From NCBI RefSeq assembly GCF_013385985.1, contig NZ_JACAOY010000035.1, positions 27,449-91,448 on the forward strand: a DNA stretch of 64,000 bases, in the 5' to 3' direction. Below, in pieces: positions 42,168-50,724 of the stretch (positions are counted from its first letter, which is position 1; every line of letters begins with the position of its first letter). The notes beneath the pieces were generated by a model. It was not told where the DNA came from and did no database searches. It saw nothing but the letters and a program-made list of their open reading frames with translations. This stretch comes from Pseudomonas sp. B6002. GTDB lineage: Bacteria > Pseudomonadota > Gammaproteobacteria > Pseudomonadales > Pseudomonadaceae. The position numbers were made by a program, and so were the translations under genes.

Positions 42168-43040
42168 ATGTCCAGCCCAACGATTCACGGCATCATCGGC
42201 TACACCATCACCCCGTTCAGCGCCGACGGCCAGCGCATCGACCTTGACGCCCTGGGCCGCTCCATCGACCGCTTGATCGACAGCGGCGTACACGCCATCG
42301 CGCCCCTGGGCAGCACCGGCGAAGGCGCCTACTTGAGCGACGCCGAGTGGGACGAAGTGAGCGCCTTCAGCCTGGCAAAGATTGCCCGGCGCGTGCCGAC
42401 CATCGTCAGCGTGTCCGACCTGACCACCGCCAAGGCCGTGCGCCGCGCCCGTTACGCCGAAGCCAACGGCGCCGACGTGGTGATGGTGTTGCCGGCGTCG
42501 TACTGGAAGCTCAGTGAAGCGGAAATCCTCGCCCACTACGCCGCCATTGGCGACAGCATCGGCGTGCCAATCATGCTCTACAATAACCCGGCCACCAGTG
42601 GTACGGACATGTCGGTGGCGCTGATCCTGCGCATCATCAAGCAGGTGGCCAACGTAACCATGGTCAAGGAAAGCACCGGGGATGTTCAGCGCATGCATCA
42701 GCTGCATCGCCAGACGGAGGTGCCGTTCTACAACGGCTGCAACCCGCTGGCGCTGGAAGCCTTCGCGGCAGGTGCAAAGGGCTGGTGCACGGCGGCGCCG
42801 AACCTCATTCCGCAACTCAATCTGGATTTGTATGAGGCGGTATTGGCCAATGACCTGGTCAAGGCGCGAGAGCTGTTTTATCGCCAGTTGCCGTTGCTGG
42901 AGTTCATCCTCAAAGGTGGGTTGCCGGCGACGATCAAGGCGGGGTTGCGGTTGACCGGGCTGGAAGCGGGTGATCCTCGATTGCCGGTTTTCCCGCTGGG
43001 TGAAGCGGCGATCGAACAGCTGAAAACATTGCTGCGCTAA
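42168..43040 (+). CDS. Dihydrodipicolinate synthase (DapA)/N-acetylneuraminate lyase family protein
   Basis: 290 residues of a (beta/alpha)8 class I aldolase. The family features are GITPFSADG-like start (YTITPFSADGQRIDLDALG), GSTGEGAYLSDAEW, LYNNPATSGTDMS with the active-site Tyr region, and the Schiff-base Lys in VTMVKESTGDVQRM. The context of an adjacent class II aldolase and an XRE-cupin regulator shows it is catabolic and not the lysine-pathway DapA. The start MSSPTIHG has GGAG upstream. Confidence 0.88.
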   Translation: MSSPTIHGIIGYTITPFSADGQRIDLDALGRSIDRLIDSGVHAIAPLGSTGEGAYLSDAEWDEVSAFSLAKIARRVPTIVSVSDLTTAKAVRRARYAEANGADVVMVLPASYWKLSEAEILAHYAAIGDSIGVPIMLYNNPATSGTDMSVALILRIIKQVANVTMVKESTGDVQRMHQLHRQTEVPFYNGCNPLALEAFAAGAKGWCTAAPNLIPQLNLDLYEAVLANDLVKARELFYRQLPLLEFILKGGLPATIKAGLRLTGLEAGDPRLPVFPLGEAAIEQLKTLLR

Positions 43041-43044
43041 CCCT

Positions 43045-43132
43045 TGTAGGCGCTGGCTTGCCGGCGATGGCATCACCTCGGTTAACGATTACACCGAGGT
43101 GTTTGCATCGCCGGCAAGCCGGCCCCTACAGG
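43045..43132. repeat. REP pair, GTAGG type
   Basis: TTGTAGGCGCTGGCTTGCCG and CGGCAAGCCGGCCCCTACAG are inverted around a central hairpin with ACCTCGGT/ACCGAGGT arms. It ends the aldolase operon. Confidence 0.85.
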
Positions 43133-43175
43133 GAACCCGTGCACAATTTTGGAAGGGGATATCCGATTCATAGAG

Positions 43176-43194
43176 ACAAATGACAATGGTTCTC
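43176..43194 (+). promoter_or_regulatory. Fur box before the sigma-factor operon
   Basis: ACAAATGACAATGGTTCTC agrees with the 19-bp Fur consensus at 12 positions by my count. It lies 50 bases before the ECF sigma gene, so iron repression is likely. Confidence 0.65.
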
Positions 43195-43243
43195 GATACC
43201 ATTCACGACTTTTCTACGTCGTGCTTCCTCAAGAAGGGTCTCC

Positions 43244-43783
43244 ATGTCTCGTCCCAAGCCCGACCCGTTGTCGGCCGATGCCTTTCGCGGGTTCTATACA
43301 GATATCCTGTATTTCCTGCGCAAACGCACGGACAACGCCAGCGACGCCGCGGACATGACCCAGGATGTCTTCACCCAATGGCTGGACTACCGCGACCGGG
43401 CCAAGGTCGAGCAGCCACGGGCGTTTCTGTTCCAGATGGCGCGCAACCTGCTGCGTGATCACTGGCGCAAGCAGAAGGTACGGCAGACCGTCCACTCAGA
43501 TCCGGCCGACATGGACGCCGAGCCGGTCACCGATGAGCAAAACGATCCCATGGCCGCCGCGCAGCGCTTGCAACGCCTGGAACAGTTGAAAGAAGTCCTC
43601 GCCGAACTCTCGCCCCGAAGGCGAGAAGCCCTTATGCTGCACCGCTTCGAAGGCTTGAGCCAGGCGCAGATCGCCGAGCGCATGGGCATTTCGACCAGCA
43701 TGGTGGAAAAGCACATCGCCTTTGCCCTGCTGCACTGCAAGCGACGCCTTCACAACGAACCCGGCACGGAGCAGCCAGAATGA
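43244..43783 (+). CDS. FecI/HxuI-type ECF sigma factor
   Basis: 179 residues with sigma region 2 (RGFYTDILYFLRKRTDNASDAADMTQDVFTQWLDY) and region 4 (LSPRRREALMLHRFEGLSQAQIAERMGISTSMVEKHIAFAL). It belongs to the iron-starvation ECF group. It is followed, with a 4-base overlap, by its membrane anti-sigma gene and then by a TonB receptor with a signalling domain, the standard cell-surface signalling set. A Fur box precedes it. Confidence 0.92.
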   Translation: MSRPKPDPLSADAFRGFYTDILYFLRKRTDNASDAADMTQDVFTQWLDYRDRAKVEQPRAFLFQMARNLLRDHWRKQKVRQTVHSDPADMDAEPVTDEQNDPMAAAQRLQRLEQLKEVLAELSPRRREALMLHRFEGLSQAQIAERMGISTSMVEKHIAFALLHCKRRLHNEPGTEQPE

Positions 43784-44748
43784 ACCGCCTGAGCGACATC
43801 GACGCCCTGGACATCGAGCAGAGCGACTCCATCGATGCCCAAGCCGCCAGCTGGTTTGCCCGCAACCGCAACGAGGCGGGGCGTGCCGACCGCAAAGCCT
43901 TTGCCGCCTGGCAAGCGGAGCCTGCCCATGCCCGCGCCTATGCCGAATTCGAACAACTGTGGGCCGACCTCGCCCAGTTGCAGCAACTGAACAAACCTGT
44001 GGCGCTGCCCAAGCGCAAACCGTCGGTGTGGCGCCCTGCCCTGGCCGTGGCTGCTGCCCTGGTCTGCGCCGTGATGGCCAGCGCTATCGACGCCCCACGT
44101 GCGCTCTACCACAGCCAGGTAGCCGCCCATGCCAAAGGCATGCGCACCTTGAACCTGCCCGATGGCAGCACCTTGTATGTGAATGCCAATACCCGCGTGC
44201 GAATCGACTTCACCGCGCACCAACGCATCGTTCATCTCGACAAAGGCCAGGTCTATATCGAAGTGGCCGCCGACAAGGAACGGCCCCTCTACGTGCAGGC
44301 GGGCGAGGCGAATGTGCGGGTGGTGGGCACCGGTTTCGATGTGCGCCGCAGCCAGCAGCAACTGGTGGTGAGCGTGGCCCACGGCCAGGTGGCCTTCGAG
44401 CCGGACCCCAAGAGCCCGGTAGCCCTGCTCGGCGCCCAGCAGCGCGCCACCTACAGCTATGCCAAGGGCACGTTGCAGCAGCAAAGCCTGAACGCCGAAG
44501 AAGTCGCCGACTGGCGGAGCGGGCACCTCACGTTTCGCAATCGCGAACTGGCCAGCCTGATCGACGAATTGAGCCTTTACCGCCCCCAGGCGCCGCTGCA
44601 GGTGAGCCGTGCGGTGGCGCAGTTGAAGGTGTCGGGCAACCTGGACGTGAATGACCCAGACGCCCTGCTCAACGCCCTGCCGGCCCTGCTTCCGGTGAAA
44701 ACCGTGCCGTCAGCGGATGGCATCGTGCGGATCGAACCGAGCAAATAA
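43780..44748 (+). CDS. FecR/HxuR-type anti-sigma factor
   Basis: 322 residues: an N-terminal DUF4880-type cytoplasmic part (QAASWFARNRNEAGRADRKAFAAWQAEPAHARAYAEFEQLW), one membrane segment near residue 90 (ALAVAAALVCAVMASAI), then a periplasmic FecR domain (MRTLNLPDGSTLYVNANTRVRIDF...VGTGFDVRRSQQQLVVSVAHGQV) and a C-terminal STN-like region. It relays receptor occupancy to the sigma factor encoded just before it. Confidence 0.9.
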   Translation: MNRLSDIDALDIEQSDSIDAQAASWFARNRNEAGRADRKAFAAWQAEPAHARAYAEFEQLWADLAQLQQLNKPVALPKRKPSVWRPALAVAAALVCAVMASAIDAPRALYHSQVAAHAKGMRTLNLPDGSTLYVNANTRVRIDFTAHQRIVHLDKGQVYIEVAADKERPLYVQAGEANVRVVGTGFDVRRSQQQLVVSVAHGQVAFEPDPKSPVALLGAQQRATYSYAKGTLQQQSLNAEEVADWRSGHLTFRNRELASLIDELSLYRPQAPLQVSRAVAQLKVSGNLDVNDPDALLNALPALLPVKTVPSADGIVRIEPSK

Positions 44749-44754
44749 CCCCGC

Positions 44755-44804
44755 AAAAAACCCACACTTGAGAATATTTTGCATTCGCATGTGTGGATTT
44801 TTTT
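44755..44804 (+). terminator. Terminator/attenuator before the TonB receptor gene
   Basis: CCACAC (44762) pairs with GTGTGG (44791) around an inner GAAT/ATTC pair, flanked by an A-run and a seven-T run. It should limit read-through into the receptor gene. Just after it, GGATTT (44795) and CGTC (44813) are spaced like a FecI-type ECF promoter, which is only a weak match. Confidence 0.6.
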
Positions 44805-44878
44805 GCCTGCCCCGTCTTCCCCCTGTCTGCGTTTGATACGCACGCCTTTTTGGCCGTTTGGCCACTCCGGGGGATTTC

Positions 44879-47437
44879 ATGTTTCGCGCGCCTTGCCACG
44901 TTTCGCACCTGTTTCTTCGACCGTCGATCATCGCCACCTGCCTGGCATTCAGCCTCAGCGCCCATGCCGAGTCGCTCACGCTGCAACTGCCCGCCCAGCC
45001 GCTGGCGACGTCCTTGAGCCAAGTGGCGCAACAGGCAAAAATCCAGTTGCTGTTCGATGAGACCCTGCTCAAGAACGTGCAGGCGCCGGCACTCAACGGT
45101 GACTTCACCCCGGAAGTGGCGATCCGCACCCTGCTGAAAAACGGCGAGTTCACCTTGATCAAAGTCGGCACCACCTACGTGGTACGCCCCGATGAAGGCA
45201 AAACCACCAACAGCGGTGCGATCCAGTTGGAAACCCTCAGCGTGATCGGCACCGGCACGGAAGTGAACTCCAGCACCGTCGGCCGTTCCACCCTGACCCA
45301 GGAAGACATCGACCGCTACCAGTCCAACAACATTCCCAGCCTGTTGCAGACCCTGCCCGGTGTCAGCCAGGGCGGCTCGCTCAAGCCCGGTGGCCAGACC
45401 ATCAACATCCGCGGTTTCGGCGATGCCGAAGACGTACCGCTGACCGTCGACGGCGCCACCAAGAGCGGCTTCGAGCGCTACCAGCAAGGCACGGTGTTTA
45501 TCGAGCCCGAGCTGATCAAGAGCATTGAAGTGGAGAAAGGCCCCAACTCGCCCTTCACCGGCAATGGCGGGTTTGGCGGCACGGTCAACATGACCACCAA
45601 GGACGCCCCCGACTTGCTCAAGGACGGCCGCAACAGTGGCGCCATGCTCAAATACGGTTACTCCAGCAACGACCACGAACAGGTCTACAGCGGCGCAGTG
45701 TATGGCCGTACCGACGACGGCCGTTTTGACGCCCTCGCCTACCTGACCCAACGCGACGGCGGCGACATGAAGGTGGCCGCCGAACTGCCCAACGAGAACA
45801 ACCAGTACCCGATCAACCCCAAGCGCCTGCCCAACACCGCCCAGGATGTGGACGGCAAGCTGTTCAAGGTCAACGCGCACCTCAGCGAGGAACACAGCGT
45901 CGGCCTTTCCTATTCACGCTCCCATAGCAACCGCTGGACGCCGTTCTCCGCCGCCAGCTACCCGACGCCGCCAACCCAGGCCAACATCGACCGCTACGGC
46001 TACGAAGGGGCGTTGAAGCGTTTTCTGGCCCATCGCGACACCGTCGACACCACGTGGTCGGGCAAGTATGAGTTCACCCCGGTGGACAACCCGCTGGTGG
46101 ACCTGACCGTCAAATATTCGCAGTCCAACACCGAGCAGACGGACGAGCGCGACGCCACCGCGTTTTTTCAGCTGGCCACCGGTGGGCGCAAGATGGACAC
46201 GTCCTACACCGACAAGAACCTCGATGTCCGTAACGTCAGCCTGTTCGACACCGGCCCGTTGCAACACGCCCTCACTGTCGGCGGGCAGATCCGCAAGCAC
46301 ATCCGCGAAACCGAGATGTGGATGCCCGGCGCCACCTACAACACCCCACGCTACAACTACGGGCACTTCCAGCCGGGCTTCATGCCCCACGGCAAGGTCG
46401 ATACCAACAGCTTCTTTATCCTGGACGCGGTGACTATCGGCGATGTGACCATCACACCGTCCCTGCGCTACGACCACGTGCGCAACCGTGGCGAAGGCAA
46501 CGACGCGCCGTACTACAACAACCCGGACCCGGCCGTCGGCCACGACTACAGCGACCGCACCTACACCGGCTGGTCGCCACGCCTGGCGCTGTTCTGGACC
46601 GTCAACCCGAACCTGGGGCTGTTCGCCAACTGGAGCCAGACCTGGCGCGCCCCGGTGATCGACGAGCAATACGAAGTGCAGGGCCTGGGCAGTCGCACCG
46701 CCACCAGCGTCGACCTCGACCCGAAACGCATCACCTCGATCAGCGTGGGCAGCGTCAGCAGCTTCGACAACCTGATCGCCCGGGACGACAACCTGCAAGT
46801 GCGCACCACCTTCTTCCACAACAAGGTCGAAGACGAAATCTTCAAAGCTACCGGCGTCGGCTGCCAAAACCAGGCCATCAACGGCGGCACCATCTCCAGC
46901 GCCTGCCCACCCGGCGCGATGTCCAACTACCGCAACATCGGCGGGCTGACGATCAAGGGCTTTGAGCTGGAAACGTTCTACAACTCCACCTACCTGTTCG
47001 GCTCCGCTTCGTTCGCCTATGCCAAGGGCGATCACGAAGGCGCCTACACCAACCCATGGGGGCCGGATGTGGCCGCGCGGGATATTCCTCCGACCAAATG
47101 GGTGCTGGTGCTCGGCACCAACATCCCGGCGCTGGACGCGCAGGTAGGCTGGATGGGCCAGTTCATCGGCGCCACCAAACGCCTGCCCAGCGACAGCTAT
47201 TCCGGTGGCCCGGGCAGCAGCGTCGGCGACCTGTTCTATGACCAGTACGGCAATAAGCGCTACAACACCCAAGGCTTGTTCGCCAAATGGAAACCGCAGC
47301 AGGCCTACCTCAAGGGCACCGAGGTGAACTTCACCGTGGACAACCTGTTCAACAACAACTTCCGCCCGGCCCTGAGCGGCGACCGCGCCTACACCAAGGG
47401 CCGCGATGCGAAGATCAGCGTCACGCGCTTCTTCTAA
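44879..47437 (+). CDS. TonB-dependent heme-type receptor with signalling domain (HxuA-like)
   Basis: 852 residues: signal peptide to about residue 30 (FSLSAHA), STN signalling domain ~33-85 (LQLPAQPLATSLSQVAQQAKIQLLF), TonB plug ~110-240 and a 22-strand barrel ending in Phe. In the plug, IEPELIKSIEVEKGPNSPFTGNGGFGGTVNM and KDAPDLL follow the heme/hemoglobin receptor pattern, and NPNLGLFANWSQTWRAP resembles the NPNL and FRAP boxes of heme receptors. Size and order match the HxuI-HxuR-HxuA set of P. aeruginosa. Heme is the best guess; a siderophore cannot be excluded. A long antisense frame is a shadow. Confidence 0.85.
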   Translation: MFRAPCHVSHLFLRPSIIATCLAFSLSAHAESLTLQLPAQPLATSLSQVAQQAKIQLLFDETLLKNVQAPALNGDFTPEVAIRTLLKNGEFTLIKVGTTYVVRPDEGKTTNSGAIQLETLSVIGTGTEVNSSTVGRSTLTQEDIDRYQSNNIPSLLQTLPGVSQGGSLKPGGQTINIRGFGDAEDVPLTVDGATKSGFERYQQGTVFIEPELIKSIEVEKGPNSPFTGNGGFGGTVNMTTKDAPDLLKDGRNSGAMLKYGYSSNDHEQVYSGAVYGRTDDGRFDALAYLTQRDGGDMKVAAELPNENNQYPINPKRLPNTAQDVDGKLFKVNAHLSEEHSVGLSYSRSHSNRWTPFSAASYPTPPTQANIDRYGYEGALKRFLAHRDTVDTTWSGKYEFTPVDNPLVDLTVKYSQSNTEQTDERDATAFFQLATGGRKMDTSYTDKNLDVRNVSLFDTGPLQHALTVGGQIRKHIRETEMWMPGATYNTPRYNYGHFQPGFMPHGKVDTNSFFILDAVTIGDVTITPSLRYDHVRNRGEGNDAPYYNNPDPAVGHDYSDRTYTGWSPRLALFWTVNPNLGLFANWSQTWRAPVIDEQYEVQGLGSRTATSVDLDPKRITSISVGSVSSFDNLIARDDNLQVRTTFFHNKVEDEIFKATGVGCQNQAINGGTISSACPPGAMSNYRNIGGLTIKGFELETFYNSTYLFGSASFAYAKGDHEGAYTNPWGPDVAARDIPPTKWVLVLGTNIPALDAQVGWMGQFIGATKRLPSDSYSGGPGSSVGDLFYDQYGNKRYNTQGLFAKWKPQQAYLKGTEVNFTVDNLFNNNFRPALSGDRAYTKGRDAKISVTRFF

Positions 47438-47446
47438 ACCCGCACA

Positions 47447-47536
47447 CCTGTAGGAGCTGGCTTGCCAGCGATGGCATCCCCTCGGTCCAATTGAAAACCG
47501 AGTTGCCTGCATCGCCGGCAAGCCGGCTCCTACAGT
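47447..47536. repeat. REP pair with unlike arms
   Basis: The left arm CCTGTAGGAGCTGGCTTGCC (with CAGCGATGG following) faces the right arm GCCGGCAAGCCGGCTCCTACAG. It follows the receptor gene. Confidence 0.85.
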
Positions 47537-47674
47537 GGATCTTTGTCGTTGCACACACCCAGCAGTTTTTGAAACTGTACGGATAAATCCGCACCCAGCT
47601 GTAGGCCCTGATTTGCCGGGGGTTGTGGCTAGATGGGCTTCCCTTGAAGCCCTCTTGATCCCGGTCCCCTCACC

Positions 47675-48574
47675 ATGAGTTCGCGCGAAAACACCGGCAT
47701 GGCCCTCGGCCTGCTGGGCGTCATCATCTTCAGCCTGACCCTGCCGTTCACGCGCATCGTCGTGCAGGAAATCCACCCGTTGCTCAACGGCCTGGGCCGT
47801 GCGCTGTTCGCGGCGGTCCCGGCGGCGGCGCTATTGCTGTGGCGCCGTGAACGCTGGCCGACCTGGCGCCAGGTGCGCGGGCTGTGCCTGGTGATTGCCG
47901 GTGTGATCCTGGGCTTTCCAGTGCTGTCGGCCTGGGCCATGCAAACCCTGCCGGCGTCCCATGGCGCGTTGGTCAACGGTCTGCAACCGCTGTGCGTGGC
48001 GCTGTATGCCGCCTGGCTGTCCCATGAGCGGCCGTCCAAAGCCTTTTGGGCCTGTGCCGCGCTCGGCAGTGCGTTGGTGCTCAGTTATGCGTTGATCACC
48101 GGCGCCGGCAGTATCCAGGCCGGCGACTTGCTGATGCTTGGCGCGATTGCCGTGGGTGGCCTGGGTTATGCCGAAGGCGGCCGATTGGCCAAGGAAATGG
48201 GTGGCTGGCAGGTGATCTGCTGGGCGCTGGTGCTCTCAACACCCGTGTTGATCGGCCCGGTGTGGTACCTGGCGGCGCAGCATCAAGGTGCAATCTCGAT
48301 GCGTGCCTGGTGGGCGTTCGGCTATGTGTCGTTGTTCTCGCAGTTCCTGGGGTTCTTCGCCTGGTACGCCGGGCTGGCCATGGGCGGCATTGCACGGGTC
48401 AGCCAGATCCAGCTGTTGCAGATCTTCTTCACCATCGCGTTTTCGGCGTTGTTCTTTGGTGAGCATATCGAGCCAATTACCTGGCTGTTTGCGTGTGGGG
48501 TGATCGTGACGGTGATGTTGGGGCGCAAAACCGCCGTACAACCCGCGCCAATTCCAAGGCCGAACACAATCTAA
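47675..48574 (+). CDS. EamA/DMT family transporter
   Basis: 299 residues, ten membrane segments in two EamA repeats (e.g. LTLPFTRIVVQEIHPLLNGLGRALFAAVPAAALLLWRRERWP and FGYVSLFSQFLGFFAWYAGLAMGGIARVSQIQLLQIFFTIAFSALFFGE). Substrate unknown; the family exports amino acids and other metabolites. Monocistronic, flanked by REP elements. Confidence 0.9.
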   Translation: MSSRENTGMALGLLGVIIFSLTLPFTRIVVQEIHPLLNGLGRALFAAVPAAALLLWRRERWPTWRQVRGLCLVIAGVILGFPVLSAWAMQTLPASHGALVNGLQPLCVALYAAWLSHERPSKAFWACAALGSALVLSYALITGAGSIQAGDLLMLGAIAVGGLGYAEGGRLAKEMGGWQVICWALVLSTPVLIGPVWYLAAQHQGAISMRAWWAFGYVSLFSQFLGFFAWYAGLAMGGIARVSQIQLLQIFFTIAFSALFFGEHIEPITWLFACGVIVTVMLGRKTAVQPAPIPRPNTI

Positions 48575-48648
48575 TGTGGGAGCTGGCTTGCCTGCGATAG
48601 CGGTGCTGACTGAACCACCGCCATCGCCGGCAAGCCGGCTCCTACAGG
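48575..48648. repeat. Chimeric REP pair
   Basis: The left arm is the TGTGGGAGCTGGCTTGCCTG type; the right arm is the other family (GCCGGCAAGCCGGCTCCTAC). The arms therefore pair imperfectly. Confidence 0.8.
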
Positions 48649-48656
48649 GGGTGTGT

Positions 48657-49859
48657 TCAGCTTAAGAAACCGTCGGCGCGCAGCAGGGTTTCCAGGCAGT
48701 GTTCGCTGATGTGGTAGAAGGCCTTCAGTTCCTGGATCTTCTCCAGCAACTGCGCGTTGTCCACAGGCTCCGCGCGTTTCACCGCCAGGATCATCTTGTT
48801 CTTGTTGGTGTGCTCCAGCGAGATGAACTCGAACACCTTGGTCTCATACCCACAGGCTTCCAAAAACAACGCGCGCAGGCTGTCGGTAACCATCTCGGCT
48901 TGCTGGCCCAGGTGCAAACCGTATTGCAGCATCGGCTTGAGCAGCACCGGGCTCTGGATCTGCAGGCGGATCTGTTTGTGGCAGCATGGCGAGCACATGA
49001 TGATCGACGCACCGGAACGAATGCCGGTATGGATCGCGTAGTCGGTGGCGATGTCACAGGCGTGCAGCGCGATCATCACGTCCAGCTCACTCGGCGCCAC
49101 GCTGCGCACATCACCACACTTGAACACCAGCCCCGGGTGCTCCAGGCGCGCAGCAGCGGTGTTGCACAGGGTCACCATGTCTTCGCGCAACTCCACACCG
49201 GTGACTTCGCCCTCGGCCTTGAGGGTGTTGCGCAGGTAATCGTGGATGGCAAACGTCAGGTAACCCTTGCCCGAACCAAAATCGGCCACGCGCACCGGCT
49301 GGTCCAGCTTCAACGGTGACGAGGTCAGCGCATGGCTGAACACTTCGATGAACTTGTTGATCTGCTTCCACTTGCGCGACATCGACGGGATCAGCGCCTG
49401 CTTGGCGTCGGTCACGCCCAGGTCGGCGAGAAACGGCCGGCTCAGGTCGAGGTAGCGGTTCTTCTCACGGTTGTGCTCTGCCGACGGCGCCTCGCGCAAC
49501 TGCTGCGGCTTGCTTTTGAACAGTGAGCTTTTGTTCTTCTTGCTGTATTCCAGCTGGGCTTCATCGGTCAGCGACAACAGGTGCGCGTTCTTGAACTGGG
49601 CCGGCAACAGCTCGGCAATCGCCGCCACGCCGTCGGCCAGGGGCAGGTTCTTGGTGATGTCGCGGGTCTTGTAGCGGTACACGAACGACAGGCAGGCCTG
49701 CTCCTTGACCACCACCTGCTTGATGATCAGCCGCTGCAATTCGGCTTCGGCACCGACGTACTTGGCCAGCACCAGCTTGATGAAAGCATTCTGCGCAAGG
49801 CTGTCGCTCAGCAGTGCGATGAACTGGGCGTGATGATCCGGTTGAACAGTGACAGACAT
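48657..49859 (-). CDS. SAM-dependent methyltransferase (Methyltransf_32 / RRNAD1-like)
   Basis: 400 residues. The SAM motif I is VADFGSGKGYLTFAIHDYL around residue 180; a Cys pair CSPCCHKQIR lies further on, with YAIHTGIRSGASIIM before it. This matches the methyltransferase group that also contains eukaryotic RRNAD1/METTL25 proteins. Target unknown; an RNA or protein substrate is possible. The ATG at 49859 is preferred over a TTG two codons upstream. Confidence 0.82.
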   Translation of the reverse strand: MSVTVQPDHHAQFIALLSDSLAQNAFIKLVLAKYVGAEAELQRLIIKQVVVKEQACLSFVYRYKTRDITKNLPLADGVAAIAELLPAQFKNAHLLSLTDEAQLEYSKKNKSSLFKSKPQQLREAPSAEHNREKNRYLDLSRPFLADLGVTDAKQALIPSMSRKWKQINKFIEVFSHALTSSPLKLDQPVRVADFGSGKGYLTFAIHDYLRNTLKAEGEVTGVELREDMVTLCNTAAARLEHPGLVFKCGDVRSVAPSELDVMIALHACDIATDYAIHTGIRSGASIIMCSPCCHKQIRLQIQSPVLLKPMLQYGLHLGQQAEMVTDSLRALFLEACGYETKVFEFISLEHTNKNKMILAVKRAEPVDNAQLLEKIQELKAFYHISEHCLETLLRADGFLS

Positions 49860-49966
49860 GAACAAAAACGCCTCGGGCAGGGAATGCCGGGCATTTTAGG
49901 GGGGATGGGGCTTGAGGGCACGGGGTTATTTGATCAACGGTCGATTAGCACACCTTGGAGCGGGCT

Positions 49967-50056
49967 TGTGTGGGAGCTGGCTTGCCTGCGATGGCATCAC
50001 CTCGGTTTAACTGACAGACCGAGTTGCCCGCATCGCAGGCAAGCCAGCTCCCACAG
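49967..50056. repeat. REP pair, TGTGGGAGC type
   Basis: TGTGTGGGAGCTGGCTTGCC and GGCAAGCCAGCTCCCACAG are inverted; it lies between two minus-strand genes. Confidence 0.87.
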
Positions 50057-50075
50057 AGAGATCAGTGTGTCAGGG

Positions 50076-50693
50076 TCACTCCAACACGATTAACCGGTTA
50101 GGCAACTCATTGCGCGTCTGCGTCAACGGCACATGCACCTTGAGCAACTCGCCACAGGCCTCGATGCACGCGATGAACCCGGCCAGCGTCTGCCCCTGCT
50201 TCACCTGCTGGGTAAACGCCTTGACGATCACCTCCCAGCGGCTGTCATCCAGGCGCTGGGAAATCCCGTCATCCACCAAAATCTCCACGTACCGCTCGGC
50301 CTCGCTGACGAAAATCAGCACCCCGGTGCTGCCCAGCGTGTGGTGCAGGTTCTGCTCCAGGAACTGGCGCCGCGCCAGGTTGGACGCGCGCCAGTGACGA
50401 ACCGAACGGGGGATCAACCGCGTGGTGACTTTTGGCAATCGGAACACCAGGCACAACACGATGAACGTCGCCCATTGCGCCAGCAGCAGGGTGTACATGG
50501 TCAAATAGCCGGACAGGTAATGCACCACGCCCGGCACCACCAGGGCGATCAGGCTGGCCCACAACAACGGAATGTAGGCGTAGTCGTCGGCACGCGCCGC
50601 CAGCACGGTCACCAGTTCGGCGTCGGTGGTTTTCTCGACGCGGGCGATCGCTTCGGCGACTTGGCGCTGCTCGTGTTCAGTCAGTAATGCCAT
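50076..50693 (-). CDS. TPM-domain membrane protein
   Basis: 205 residues: an N-terminal part of a TPM domain (LTEHEQRQVAEAIARVEKTTDAELVTVLAARADDYAYIPLLWASLIALVVPG), a hydrophobic hairpin of two segments, then the second TPM part (LHHTLGSTGVLIFVSEAERYVEILVDDGISQRLDDSRWEVIVKAFTQQVKQGQ). Last gene of the lemA-TPM-TPM-TPM unit. Function of such TPM proteins in Pseudomonas is unknown. Confidence 0.85.
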   Translation of the reverse strand: MALLTEHEQRQVAEAIARVEKTTDAELVTVLAARADDYAYIPLLWASLIALVVPGVVHYLSGYLTMYTLLLAQWATFIVLCLVFRLPKVTTRLIPRSVRHWRASNLARRQFLEQNLHHTLGSTGVLIFVSEAERYVEILVDDGISQRLDDSRWEVIVKAFTQQVKQGQTLAGFIACIEACGELLKVHVPLTQTRNELPNRLIVLE

Positions 50694-50724
50694 GGTTGTC
50701 GATGCTCTTTTTTAGTTATTGTCA

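Noticed and set aside
45914-47776. 620-codon frame antisense to the TonB receptor
   Set aside because: It is a codon-bias shadow: the plus-strand frame is a complete receptor with signal peptide, STN, plug and barrel.
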